Positions 45,309-56,851 of a stretch of DNA of 64,000 nt are shown one piece after another. How positions within the stretch are numbered: the first letter of the stretch is position 1; every line of letters begins with the position of its first letter. The notes below the pieces were generated by a model that worked only from the letters and a program-made list of their open reading frames with translations, made no database searches and had not been told where the DNA came from. The DNA lies in the NCBI RefSeq assembly GCF_025024155.1, contig NW_026251728.1, forward strand, positions 1 through 64,000, given 5' to 3'. A program made the translations under genes and the position numbers. The stretch is from Gamsiella multidivaricata (taxonomy: Eukaryota > Mortierellomycota > Mortierellomycetes > Mortierellales > Mortierellaceae).

Positions 45309-45722
45309 GAGAAGAGAATAAAGTGAGAGAGGAATGGAATAAAACAAGCTTGATTTTTTTAAATTGATTTCAGACGTCTTTGCTCTCTGGTGACTTGACT
45401 TCTCCCAGCTCAGCAGGTAAGGGAATGATTCCTAGCTTTCCTCACTTTTCAGCCCTAAACTAAACTCTGGGAATGTTTATGGTCAGGTCCAAATGACCGT
45501 TCTCTGTCCAAAGGACGCATTCAATTTATTTTATAGGACAAAGCCGTACATCAACCTTAACTCCTCTTTTTGCATTTCAAACTTCAATAGACTTTGGTGA
45601 TTTCCCACTTTCAACCCTCTTTCTCTTTCAACTCTTCACTGCCCTGATTCAATTACTTCATTCCAGCAAACACACTACACAATCGACCACGACTCTTCCC
45701 TCGCACTACTCGACTTCACGGG
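45309..45722. other. Region upstream of the XPG-Fanzor gene
   Basis: AT-rich leader followed from about 45590 by pyrimidine-rich sequence ending in cgactcttccctcgcactactcg before the ATG at 45723. Likely promoter and 5' leader. No terminal repeat or target duplication was recognised. Confidence 0.5.
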
Positions 45723-46814
45723 ATGGGTTTGAAGGGTTGGTTCCCCTTCATTTGCAAGAAGGGATACGAGCCCACAGTCATTCAGCAATCAGGAACAACA
45801 ACAACCTCAACCACATCCACCAAGAGGATCGATTTGCTCTCGCGGTTCTCGGTCATTCGTACCGCCTATACACAAAACTCTGTAGAAAAGGCCCATGCGA
45901 TCCTGGAAAAGGATATTGAGCAGTTCGGCTCCAAGGATACTGTTATTGTCTATGTGGATGGAGCCCAGGCACAAGAGAAAGAACACACCGCACAGGCTCG
46001 ACAGAAGACCCGAGAGAAGGCGGCAAGCCGTTGCAAAGAGACCTTGGACTTTCTTCAAGACAGGATCAACCGCAATTTAAAAGTCCGGAAACGACACTTC
46101 ACAGATGTGAAGACAAATATGGTATCAACATTCTACTGGTCCCTGCCCATCCGAGCGTCCTTTGTGGAGTATATGACCCAAGCGGGATGGAAGGTACAGA
46201 CCTGTGAGACTGAGGCCGACGTCGCGATCGCTCGGGACTGCGAACCAGGTGACATTGTTGTTTCTGCAGATAGCGACATGATGGCCTACCCCAGTATCTA
46301 ACCTTATGGCGTCCTATCGCCAGGAACTTGATCTTGGTATACAATCTGAAGGACGTCCGTCGCACTCTCGACTTCTCAGAGGCCCAACTCACAGCCCTTG
46401 CAGTTGTATCTGGCAACGATTACGGCAAGAGCATCTACTCGCTTGGTGCAGCTACCAATTACTCTGTGATCAAAGCCATCCGAGACAAAGGTATTTTATA
46501 TTGGTGTGTGTGACAGAGTTAGACTTTGACCTTTAACTAACTAAATATTGTTTGCCGCTCTTTTTAGACACCCTGGGTACAGTAGCCGAGTATCTGAACG
46601 ATCCCAAGGTTGCATCCAAGAATGCTGCTGTCCGTAACAACGAGGAAAAGACATTTGAAGTGGCCATCAAAGTTTTCGTATATCTCAAGTAGACTCCTGT
46701 CACCAGCAGTCCCCCCTCTGTTGGAAGCCCAGCCTACGGCGATCTTCACAGACGGTTTTTGGATCTTTGTGCCCTGTATAGGCAACAAAAGGAAAACGGC
46801 CCTTCACAAACGAG
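45723..46814 (+). other. XPG/FEN1-like domain of the fusion gene
   Basis: Covers the first two exons. Beyond the I-region Asp residues (SADSDM) the frame shifts by one base near 46299, then continues with TLWRPIARNLILVYNLKDVR and ALAVVSGNDYGKSIYSLGAA, the latter matching the helix-two-turn-helix region of FEN1-like enzymes (SGNDY for the usual SGCDY). The TAG at 46690 replaces a likely Gln (LK-stop-TPV). Confidence 0.7.
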
Positions 46815-48067
46815 GTAAATTGTTTTGGTCTTTTTTTTGAGCAATGGCTTTGCATTCACTCCTTCATTCATCTCATCTCTGCCTTATTTTTTTGATGTTT
46901 ATAGTCCTCCCGAGGTGCCCATTATACGACTGCACCACTCTCATGCGGCGATCAGGTTCAAGACTGTGGAGTCGCCTGCTGTGCTGAAACGTGTCTCTGG
47001 TCACTTGGGATCATTGCCATCACAAGAGCTTCAGTCAGATGTGCAGGACCAGTCAACTGTCTCCTCAACGTCGTCTCAGCAACTAGAGAGACACCCACCA
47101 TTAGCGAGGGCAAATATCCCAAAAAAATCGTCAAAGGTACTCCTTCAAGATGAGGACAGGATCAACCCAGCGCCCACCGCCAGACAAGATGAAGGTTTAT
47201 AAGTTTAAACCATACAAGGAATGGACCGACTCTCCTGAAGACTCAACCCTGGACAGTAAAGCCAAACCCAAGGTCAAGTCCAAGCCCAAGTTCAAGATCA
47301 AGACCCTCGCTACCTCGACTGCAAATACCAGGAAGCTGGCAGTCATGCGCCACTTGGCTTACCATCATCCCACCTCGTCCCTTAAAGTTGGTACTCTGGC
47401 CGCGAACGTCAAGCGAGCAGTACCAAACAATGGTGTTCTCCAGCAAGAGGTCATACATTGCATCCGAGATCTGGTGCAGGAAGCAGCCCGAGTAAAGTGG
47501 AAAGGCCAGCAAGTGATCGGAAAGTTTGTCGACCACATCAACAAGCATGGACTAGGACCCATTGATCGTCAATTTATGGATCTGTTCTGTCCTCGAGTAT
47601 CCATGAATGATGTCAAGGATGAGGAGAATGAAGAGACGGAGGAGGAGGAGGATGGGGACAGCGAGGACGATTTGGACGACAAGCCAAAGGGTGGCAGAGG
47701 CTCTGCTCAGTCCTCTTTCCTGTTGAGTTTCCTGACATCCATATACTCTGGAAACCGCCCAAGAAATGCTGGTACTGGCTCGACAGTCAATGAATTTATT
47801 GATTGACTCATTCATCTCCAGCTGTACACACCACCACCACCGGCATCTGATGGCTGCAAGCACAAAGCAGTCTTTACACCATCGGAACTGGTAGCATCCG
47901 TCTCCACCCAACTCAGGGTCGAACTCAAGAAGATGTACAAGAACGGATCCTGCGATCTGTACAAAAAGGTAAGGGTTGCAAACTGCTAGTCAGTTCAATA
48001 TGCATCAAGCCAACAGCAAACAAAGGTAATTATTCTTACTTATTATTTTCTATCTCTTGGATTGTAG

Positions 48068-49892
48068 CTCATGGCAAGAAAGGAAAAGGGTCTCTTGGGT
48101 TCCGACGTTGATGTGGAGATTCAGGGGGAAGTATCTGCTGTTGAGAACTTCCTTGCCCTTAACAGAATCAGTCCAAACCCTCGAAGGATCATTCCCATAA
48201 CAAGTTCAAGGCAACCGTTTGTGTGTTTTACGGAGCGTAACCTTGTTGGGTTCTTTTTCAGTCGTGGAGGGGTTCTGAGAGCTCAGGTTCAGGAACTGGT
48301 CGGTACCATCTGCACTTCTATTGCAGATGCCCAGGAGCATATAGGCAATATGGAACCTGGGATTCTCATCAAAAAATTCCTGGCTGATATTGGTCTCAAG
48401 GGCCTGACCAGTCGCCAGCGGCGAAAAGCAGGGCATCGTGGGGCAATCGAGTTGCTAGACCTTGAGGAACTCGAGACCGATCTTCATATGTTGGACAGCA
48501 AGGACTTCCGACCGGAACTTATCTCACCAAGAAGTATGTCCCAAGGGGGACAGTGCGGACCGATGGCTTCCATCTACAGCAATTATGTTTTAAGCGCAGA
48601 GAGCTTCTGTCAGTCAAGTGGAAACGGCTTCCTCAAGATCGATTGCCACGACGATTGACTACGACACTCCATGGAACCGGCGACCACCTGACTGAAATTC
48701 GAAACGTCCTTGGAAGCAAGGAGGACATAGCACAACTTTGGCCAGATGTCGATCCCCGTGACATCAAGACACTCACCCTCGATGCCGGTCAGGCTTTTGT
48801 AGTAGGCGCCTACGCACATCTACCACAATCAAGCAAAGGCAAGGATCCAGTGCTTGGTGCTGTATCAACCTTTGAGGCCCCGTCCACCATTGCGTCTCCT
48901 ACAACACCAATGGCACCACCGCCAGTGCAGGACTCGACACAATCACCATCTTCAGCGGCACACCACAACAAGACGCCTCATCATAATCTTGCCGTAAACC
49001 AAAAGGCGGTAATGCAGCCCACATTTCGATACCGGTGATGGCTCCAGGAAGCGAGTAAGGTGGTTCCTGAGGGCCAACCACAGTCTATTGAGCAAATCGA
49101 GTCCCAACTTCCTCCTCTTCGAGGTCCAGAGGCTAGTGTAACCAACTATGTCGCAAGACTGGAACAAGTTGAGGACCAACTGATGGAGTTTTACAATGGG
49201 AACAACAATCGATTCAAGAAAAACACGTGGGACATGGAGCGTGCCAAACACATCGAATACCAGGCCATTGCCAACAGTTTACTCAAGATCGTTGGTGGGA
49301 GCATTGGCGAACGTTGCAAGAGTCCAGTATTGATTGGTGTGGGCCTGGGTGATTTCAGAAGCTCGAAGCGGCTATCATCTCTGCATGGGACGTTTTTGTC
49401 TTACTTCATCCCTCTGGTAGGCAACGTATTTATTTTTATCATCTATAACACCTTCAAAAAACCGACCGCAAATGAGTAACATTTTTTTCTTAATTTTATA
49501 CATAGGCGCGCTCCCTCGGATACGTTGTTGTTGGTATTGAAGAGTACTATACTTCAAAAAAATGCCCGAACTGTGAGGAGTTTGTGGCCCAGGTGACCAT
49601 ACGCCAGCTCTTCTGCCCCCACTGTGGCAAGTATTATCACAGAGATGTTATGGCGGCGCAAAACATGTCCAATATCGTCCAAGGGCACCTTTTGGAGCAG
49701 AAAAGACCTCTCTACTTGCAGCCCAAAACAGCAGATGGAAGGTATCCCTGGATCGAACCATCGACATCCGATCAAGGGGCAGTTGATGGAACCAGCAAGT
49801 CCACTGGAAGCACGAGTGCTCGCAAGAAACGATCGTCTCCCGCAACCCCAACATCAAGGAAACGTCCTACCAAGATGGCTAAAGAACTTTAA
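48068..49892 (+). other. Fanzor/TnpB-like catalytic half
   Basis: Includes a conserved region of the family (RGTVRTDGFHLQQLCFKRRE), the RuvC-I strand, a long insertion, a strand VLIGVGLGDFRSSKRLSSLH, and the zinc ribbon with RuvC-II-equivalent Glu and RuvC-III Asp. The Glu sits next to the YTSKKC motif rather than in the earlier strand, which reads as GVGLGD; this shifted Glu is a known Fanzor trait. Confidence 0.7.
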
Positions 49893-49896
49893 TTTT

Positions 49897-49916
49897 TGTG
49901 TGTCAGGTCACACACA
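49897..49916 (+). other. Small hairpin just after the Fanzor stop codon
   Basis: tgtgtg and cacaca arms around a short loop (tcaggt) begin four bases after the TAA. It could be part of a 3' RNA structure such as a guide scaffold or simply a 3'-end feature. Weak evidence. Confidence 0.3.
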
Positions 49917-50069
49917 CCCAAATGCCGATAATAGCAACGATTTTTACGATTTAGATGACGTAATTGTAGATTTCATAGTGCTATAGTCTCAAAGAAAAGG
50001 GGTCTCATTGTCCTCTTGACCAGGAGTAACACGCTCTCTCTCACCTTTCTTTTGCACATCACTCACAAC

Positions 50070-51301
50070 ATGCGCATCGCAGTATTGCTATCCTTTATTC
50101 TAGCCTCTCTTTATGAGGTGTCTGCAGTCGAAAACACGAGTCCATTCCTAGCATGGTCGCCTCGCAAGTAACGTCATCGAATCGCTTCGTGAACCAGTAC
50201 CGACTAGCACTGGAAACTGAATCTGCTTCGTGCACATATTGAATAGGTTCGCCGTCAGCCAGGGATTGAACAAGCAGCTTATCTCGGTTGAGAATCTTCG
50301 GCAGGGCGTATACAATTTTGTGGATTGCTCGCACAAGGCGATCCTAGTTGTTGATGAGCCCGAGGTGCGTTCGTTACCGAGAACCTCTTCTCAGTTTAAG
50401 TGCGATTTGTGGACGGAGGCTTTAGCGACTAACAGTGGATGTTATCTTATTTCAGCTGCATGCTTCTGACCTAGGACAGAGAGGAAGAGATGGGCTAAAG
50501 GTATGTACGATGCGAAGGAATAGCGGATATCCATTCGAAGCCTTGCAGGACATTTGCTAACGTATTTGAACTATGGTGCCTCTTTGCTTTATAGAACCAG
50601 GTCCAAGGAGCCGCAAGTTCTCTTCAAATCCCTTTCGTGGAGGGTGGTGTTGATCTTGAGAAGTTAGCGGAACGTCTCTCTCAGAAATGTCACACGTCGT
50701 TTATTGATACTAGTGTGGTCGAGGGTACGCGCATTTTTTCAGACGGATCAGCATGAGTTGCGAATAGGAACAGTGTCCATTAACTCAATACCATGTCCAA
50801 TATTCACGCGAATAGTGAGCTCCGTTCATGACCCTTCTGTCTTCTACCAGAGTTTGACATCCGATTCCAAGTTTGAGAATGGTATTATGAAAAGCCTGTC
50901 TCTCGTAGGCATTGCATTCATTCGTACCCGCAATTGCTGCTGCATCAAGTGACCTTCAGGCTAATATGACTACCCTTTCTTTTCTTGATGGCAACGCAGA
51001 CAATGCTCTAGAACGCACCATCAAGGAGATCCGCATCAACTTTCAGGACAACTTCTTGGTCCTGTACTCATCTAGTCACACCAAGGTCTTCCCCTCGAAG
51101 CGTCAGCTGCATGCCCGACAACTGCCAGGGGAGCCAACACCCACAAAACAGGCCGGAATTTTCCACCAATACACGTTTTTCTCACAGGGCATCTTTATGG
51201 GCTTGTTGATCATGGTGATCGTCATTCCTATCGCTATCATGGGAGTTTTCTGGAACCTCAGCGTGCAGCAACCACAGCGCTTTGAGAAGAAGCAAAACTA
51301 G
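50070..51301 (+). CDS. BIG1/Voa1 (Ac45-like) V-ATPase assembly protein of the ER
   Basis: The ATG at 50070 begins a signal peptide (MRIAVLLSFILASLYEVSA) followed by NTSPFLAWSPR, as in BIG1 proteins. Exons 50070-50167, 50259-50364, 50456-50500 and 50595-50724 join in phase (LRQGVYNFVDCSHKAILVVD; IPFVEGGVDLEKLAERLSQK). Between 50725 and 50912 the splice pattern is unclear; a short exon starting near 50816 or 50854 is possible. The last exon (about 50912-51301) has NADNALERTIKEIRINFQDN, then a luminal linker and the terminal membrane helix FFSQGIFMGLLIMVIVIPIA, which is the Ac45/BIG1/Voa1 transmembrane signature. Members aid V0 assembly of the proton pump, and the yeast BIG1 branch affects beta-1,6-glucan synthesis. 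Start lies 177 bp after the Fanzor stop. Confidence 0.75.
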
Positions 51302-51854
51302 ATATTATCTTCTATGCAGTCCTGCACGCGAAACCAGATACCATTACTTCGATAGCACCTTCCTCTTCTCAGTCCTTGTGATCAACAAGCAGGCCCATGA
51401 GCCATATTCACTATAAATGCCTAGATGAGTCGATGCTAGTTCAAGGGCCAAATTGCACCTCATTGACGCTGCAGAACAACATGTACTGTGTGCTTTATGC
51501 AGCCGGGTACCGCATTTTTCTCGAATACCCTTAATTAGTCATTTCATAACCTTTAAGCTGTCCAGGGAGTAATCCTGATTGGCCTTAAAACGCATCTCAG
51601 GAACCATCATCCACACCCACATCGCACACTGGAGCGCTAGTCGCAGCAAGCAACAACCGTCGTTCGAACCGAGCTACCAACCTGTTACACACTACTCCAG
51701 AGCTGTTCTAGCCGTCTTCGTCGCCATCCTCGCCATCGTCGCGGACCAGCACGAGAAAGTGAAGGAGAGTGGGAGCCGAGCAACAACAAGTTAGACGGAG
51801 GGTCTCACCTACACCGCTCGAAATACCCAAATTCAGTTATAAAGGTGCTCGCGC
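51302..51854. other. Intergenic region and leader of the SSXT gene
   Basis: No protein-like frame of its own. The part from about 51590 onward is CA-rich and probably the 5' leader of the SSXT-domain gene. Short upstream frames may exist in the leader but none stands out. Confidence 0.5.
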
Positions 51855-54800
51855 ATGCAGACGAACCCGCTTCCCTCGGCTGATCCAGCCTACTCTTACA
51901 ACTTCCAGGCGATCTCGCAGTTTCCACAGCAGCAGCAACAACAACAACAACAACTCCCGATGCAGCCAATGGCCCAGCCATATCAGCAGATCCCGTTACC
52001 AATGCAGATGCAAATGCAGATGCAGCATCAGCAATTGTATCAACAACAGCCCCAGCAGCCCGGATACGCTCAACTGCCAGGTCAGAACCTGGTGAATAAT
52101 TTTACGCCTCAGTCATTTCAGCCTTCGCCGCATACCTATCAGCCATTTCAGCAGCAGTCCGTGCAGTCGGGACCAAATGCTGTGCCGGGAGTTTCCAACC
52201 CACAGGGAATGGCGGGCCTTGGCCTTGTTGGTACAGCATTCAATCTCCAGCCTCCACCACCTGCGACGAAAAAAGACATCTGGGCTGCTCAGCAAGCGAA
52301 TTTGCAGGCACAGTTGAACAAGAATAATTTGAACGCCGGGATGATTGCAGAAGGAAACCTGGACGTCGCTTCAAGAAAAGAAAAGCTACAGCAAATGTTC
52401 CAGCACCAACAGCCGACTCAAAGCCCAACACATGGGTCTACCGCGGGATCAGCAGGATTGACGCCGAGCAGGGCCACAGCAGATGGAACATCTACAACAC
52501 CACCGTCAACTGGGGAAGGCAACGGCGCCACTCTTTCAGTAAACGTTTCACCCGCTAGCGCTTCGGGAGCTGTCTCCAGTTCGATAGCGCCAACAGCTAT
52601 GCCGCTCGCCTCCACTACAACTTCCGCGATAGTAACAACTACCCCGGTACCCAACATAAACTCGCCACTCACAATCATTAACAACCCTGCAGATTCAATG
52701 AATGCACCGGTAACATCTACGGAAGCATGGATAGGAAGGCCCGATATCACGTCCCCCGCACCCAATGCCGCAGCAAGTGGATTCCAGTCTTCTGTAGGCC
52801 CTATAGCTAATGCCCGACTTCAGAAAAAGTTCCGACAGCAATCACAGCAACAACTACAGCAACAGCAACAGCAACAGTTGCCACTACAGCGAACACCATC
52901 GCAGCAAATGCCGCTGCAGAATCAACAGCAACAATGGCAACAGCTGAAGCTACAGCAACCACAGCAAGTACAACAACCACAGCAACCACAGCAAGTACAA
53001 CAACCACAGCAACCACAGCAAGTACAACAACCACAGCAACTACAGCAACCTCAACAAATGCCAACACAGGCGCAACCTTTTCCATTTAACCAGGCGCCTT
53101 TAGTATCGCAGGCAGGGCTACAACAGCCTCCAGGAAACGCAATGTCACCGCAGAACGTCCAACAACAACTGCAGCATAACCAATTGATGCTCCAGCAGCT
53201 GCAGCAAAAGCAGGTACAGCAGCAACAGCAACATCAGCAGCAAAGGCAACAGCAGTTGCTACAGCAGAGGATGGCAATGAATACTATGGCGCCTCAGCAA
53301 CAACAAATGGCACAGATCCAGTTCCAGCAACAGCTGCAGCAATTGATGCTGCAGCAACAGCAACAGCAGCAGCACCTGCAGCTACAACTACAACAGACTT
53401 TCGCTCAGATTCAGCAGCAGCAGCAGCTTTTACAGAAGCAACAGTTACAGCTACAGCAGCAGCAGCAACAGCAGCAACAGCAGCAACAACAACAGCAGCA
53501 GCAGCAACAACAACACCAGCAGCAACAACAACAACAGCAAAAAGAGCAACACCAACAACACCAACAACACCAGCAGCAACAACACCGACAGCAACAGCAG
53601 ATGAACCAACCTGGCAGATCTACACTCAAGAATATACCTGGCGCGCCGCAAGTCGACTTACGGCCGATTATGACCACTGATTCTCTTACTGCTGCAGCCG
53701 CTCCGCAGCTCGCGATTAAGGTGGACATCAATGAGCAAGTAGTGCAGGCAGTAAGTGGTATTCTGTACACCGTTAGAATGCAAATGGGATGGTTTTTTTG
53801 CAAAGCGTAGAGTCTAATCCACTCGCTCTCCTCTTGATGGACATAGCTGCTGGAGCTTAACAAGGCATTGATTTGTGTTTGCATTGACTACCAAAATCAT
53901 CACCAGACTGGAGACCCAGATTTTTTAATGTGAGTTAAACAGGCGAGTTGTGCTTTTTAGTAATTTTATGTATCCAATTAACCATTCCCATTTTTTTATT
54001 GAAATAATTAGATATCAAGGGCGTTTACAAGCAGCGCTGTCATATCTGGCGACATGGTCTGAGATCATGAAGGGCGCTTCGGTACGCGCTGCATACGGAC
54101 TTTATCCAGAAATGTGTTCGCATATGCTGTATATTAGTCTAACCAAACCCGCGCTTAATGTGTTTACTTGATCCGAAATAGTCAGCAAAGGCCCCACCAC
54201 TAAAGCCGGACCTTTCACCGCTACCGCCTGCCCGGTTCCCGGCGGCCATCAAAGCAATGACCCTACTCGGCAAAGTTGCTGTCGCTTTTGCTGCTGCACA
54301 GAATGAACTGGCCCCGCAAGAAAGTAAAGAATCGGAGGACCAAACTGCGGCGCCGCAGACCCAGCCTTTTAGTAAATCCGTGGTAGGGCTGTCTGAGAGT
54401 TCAGGTCCTTCTGCGGCGGTTAACATCACGGATATCATACCATCAGCACCGACTTTGCGAGCAGAGACACCAAGCAAGGACTCTGAAGCACAAGAGCCAG
54501 CTATATCTTCATCTTCGACAAATGCGCCTACAACGAGCATGACATCAACAATGGCGTCCTCTGTACAGGCTTCGCAGCCAGCATCTGTGATTGGAACTAA
54601 GGATCAGATCTCTTCTGCTCAGCCTTTTGAGCCCCAGAAGACATTGCAGCAACAGGAGTGGATGCGACTACAACAAGTGGCGTCAAGTCCTGTTCAGCCT
54701 CCTCACCCAACACCTTCATCTCAGCAAACCGGTGAAGGCTCATCAGGCGTTCCAGTTGTTTCTTCGACCGCATCACAGTCGGGCTTGAATCAGTCGCAGT

Positions 54801-55978
54801 TCCACTCTATAGAAGTTCAGTCATCAAAATCATCCACGGATAGCACACAAGCACTGCAGGATCAAGCGGAAGGACATAAAGCGGAAAAGACGTCAGAAAC
54901 CACTGATGCACAGAATCACGACCCTGCAACAAGTACTAGCGCCATGTCTACACCGGCGGTGTCTTCTGCCGCAACATTCCCTGATACAACATATTTGCCA
55001 GCCTCGCCATCAGCGCATAATCAAGGCGAGATAGAAAGCAGCTCTACGCCTGGATCAATCTCGGCACAGACTGTACCTGCTACTACTGACGGCAGTGTTA
55101 TTACACAAACAGGGGCTGGCAGCCTACCAAGCAGCCCCATGGTGATGCAGGGCCTTCAACAGTCCTCTTCTGCACCACCTTCACTAGAAGCACAAGCAAC
55201 TCCACAGCCTCACCATGTGTCCCAGACTTCTGGTATTAGGAATGGTTCAGTTATAGGCAGTAGGACGAGCTCACCGCTTGTTGCGCCTCAATCCTTGCCT
55301 CAAAGCGCACCTAGATCAGCAGTTTCATCGCCTCAGTTGGCACAGCAGCCTACGCCTACATCGCAACCGTCTCAGCAACAGGACTTGGTTCGGGATATGA
55401 GCCCGCTTCGCAGTGCAACACTATCAGGCTCACCTCTGAGCGCTGCTACTGGTACTTTGGTCAGTATGATCCCATCAGCGCCTTCGCACCAAGTTGCTGC
55501 TATGTCAAGCCCAATAGTTATACCTCAATCGAAACCGGGACTAGCCGGAGCTATGCATCCTGGAGCGGCTATGGCAGGACCTACGATGCAGCAGCGATCA
55601 CCAATGCCGCAACAACAGGCTTTCTCTGTCGGCGGGATGCAATCTATGGGCCAGCCGATGATGAACCAGGCACTTAATCAGCCTATGAGCCAGTCTACGA
55701 ATCAGCCTATGAATCAGTCATCGGTGATGATGGGTATGAATACAATAGGACAGCCCGCGCCGATGACTACGCCTATGCAATTGTCTATGCCAAGCAGCGG
55801 CCTTATAGCAGGGAGGCGGTTGTTGGGGTCTCAGAGAGTACAGATGCAGCTGGGTCCTCATCAACAGCACCAATTGAGCCAGCTACAGCTACATATGATG
55901 CAGCAACAGCATTTCAACGCAGGTCAGTTCCAGCAACATCATTTACAACAGCAGCAACAGCAACAACAACAACAGCAG

Positions 55979-56013
<35 letters not shown>

Positions 56014-56074
56014 ACAGCAGCTTCATCAACAGCAACAATGGCAGAACCAGCAGCTGATACAACAACAGCAACAG

Positions 56075-56111
<37 letters not shown>

Positions 56112-56851
56112 GGCAGAGCAGGCAGAGCACTCCTATGATGAGCCCTGGTCAATCGAGTCCGGCCATGTTTAGTCCCCCTCCTTCGGCTACAGGTCTCGGT
56201 CATATGTCTCGACTTATGAGCCAAGGACTTAGCCCAAGCCCAGCGGGATCAGTGGATATGGGGACCGTCCAGACGTTGGCGAACGCAGGAAGACAGAGTC
56301 GACAGGGATCCCCAGCCATGACACCTGTAGTTTCTCGAGCAACGCCTGTTCAGTCTCACTCTAGTCTTGGCTCGCCGTACCCCACATCACAGCCGGCATT
56401 GTTGCCACTTCAACAGCAACAGATGTCACCTCAGCACTATCAATCGCCGTCTTTTAACCCACCCACAGTATCTGGAGTCGACAGCATCGCATCCATGAAC
56501 TTTGGGCAAAATGTTCGGAACCCATCCAAGGACCATGACGCGTCTTCTTTAGTAGGGAATAGTAACCCGTTATTGGCTACCGGTGAAGAGGACGATATGT
56601 TGACGTTGGGCGCCATGGAAGATTTGGGAAGCATGGAGATGGATATGATGATGGGAGACCACTCATACGCTCATGATCAGGGATACGGCGGCGACAATAG
56701 TGACAGCAATGACACTCATCTCAGCCATCGCCAGCATGATTTGCCGCAGCCATCGGATGATCAAGAGGACCATAACTCTGGCCTAAGCAACCTTGAGATG
56801 CAAGGAGAGGAGGACGAGGACGATGTGATGAGTGGGTTCTTGAACTTGTAG
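51855..56851 (+). CDS. SSXT (SS18/GIF-like) domain coactivator with long polyQ regions
   Basis: Exons 51855-53750, 53847-53929, 54012-54081 and 54182-56851 join in phase to 1,572 aa. The SSXT domain straddles exons 1-3 near residues 625-685: INEQVVQALLELNKALICVC, IDYQNHH, then YQGRLQAALSYLATWSE. In animal SS18 and plant GIF/AN3 this helical domain binds SWI/SNF remodelers or growth factors, so a nuclear transcription-coactivator role is inferred. It is preceded by about 630 residues rich in Gln and followed by about 890 residues rich in Ser, Gln, Pro and Met, with polyQ runs of about 20-25 near 53456-53520 and 55948-56024. The C-terminus is acidic (LTLGAMEDLGSMEMDMMMGD), like a transactivation domain. 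SSXT normally lies at the N-terminus; its central place here is odd. Confidence 0.82.
53205..53604. repeat. CAG/CAA repeat coding for polyglutamine (first block)
   Basis: Mixed CAG and CAA triplets, densest at 53456-53540, encode Gln runs interrupted by His, Leu and Met. Mixed codons slow pure slippage. The minus strand shows cysteine- or leucine-rich frames here that are artefacts. Confidence 0.9.
55945..56120. repeat. CAG/CAA repeat coding for polyglutamine (second block)
   Basis: Two polyglutamine runs of about 25 and 17 residues, separated by a short Leu-His and Trp-Gln-Asn spacer, encoded by mixed CAG/CAA triplets. Confidence 0.9.

Larger units (their letters stand above)
45723..49892 (+). 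pseudogene. XPG/FEN1-like nuclease fused to a Fanzor (TnpB-like) nuclease, broken
   Basis: Exons 45723-46490, 46568-46814, 46905-47968, 48068-49416 and 49506-49892 join in phase once lesions are allowed for, so one polypeptide of about 1,270 aa is implied. The N-terminus (MGLKGWFPFICKKGYEP) and residues EADVAIARDCEPGDIVVSAD are XPG N and I regions of flap endonucleases. The C-terminus is TnpB/Fanzor: RuvC-I Asp in TLDAGQAFVVGAYAHL (48781), Glu in VVVGIEEYYTSKKC (49539-49544), a C4 zinc ribbon (CPNC ... CPHC) and RuvC-III Asp in YYHRDVMAAQNMSNI (49644). A basic tail may be a nuclear signal. Lesions: one-base loss near 46299, TAG 46690, shift near the A7 run 47121-47127, TGA 47804, one-base loss near 48526, TGA 49036. 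Fanzors are RNA-guided DNA nucleases of mobile elements; XPG enzymes cut DNA flaps. Confidence 0.75.

Noticed and set aside
52807..53085. Val/Ala-rich minus-strand frame
   Set aside because: It is the antisense of a CAACAACCACAG-type repeat in the SSXT gene.
53411..53884. Cysteine- and leucine-rich minus-strand frames opposite the SSXT gene
   Set aside because: They are translations of the CAG/CAA repeat in other frames, with no independent gene features.
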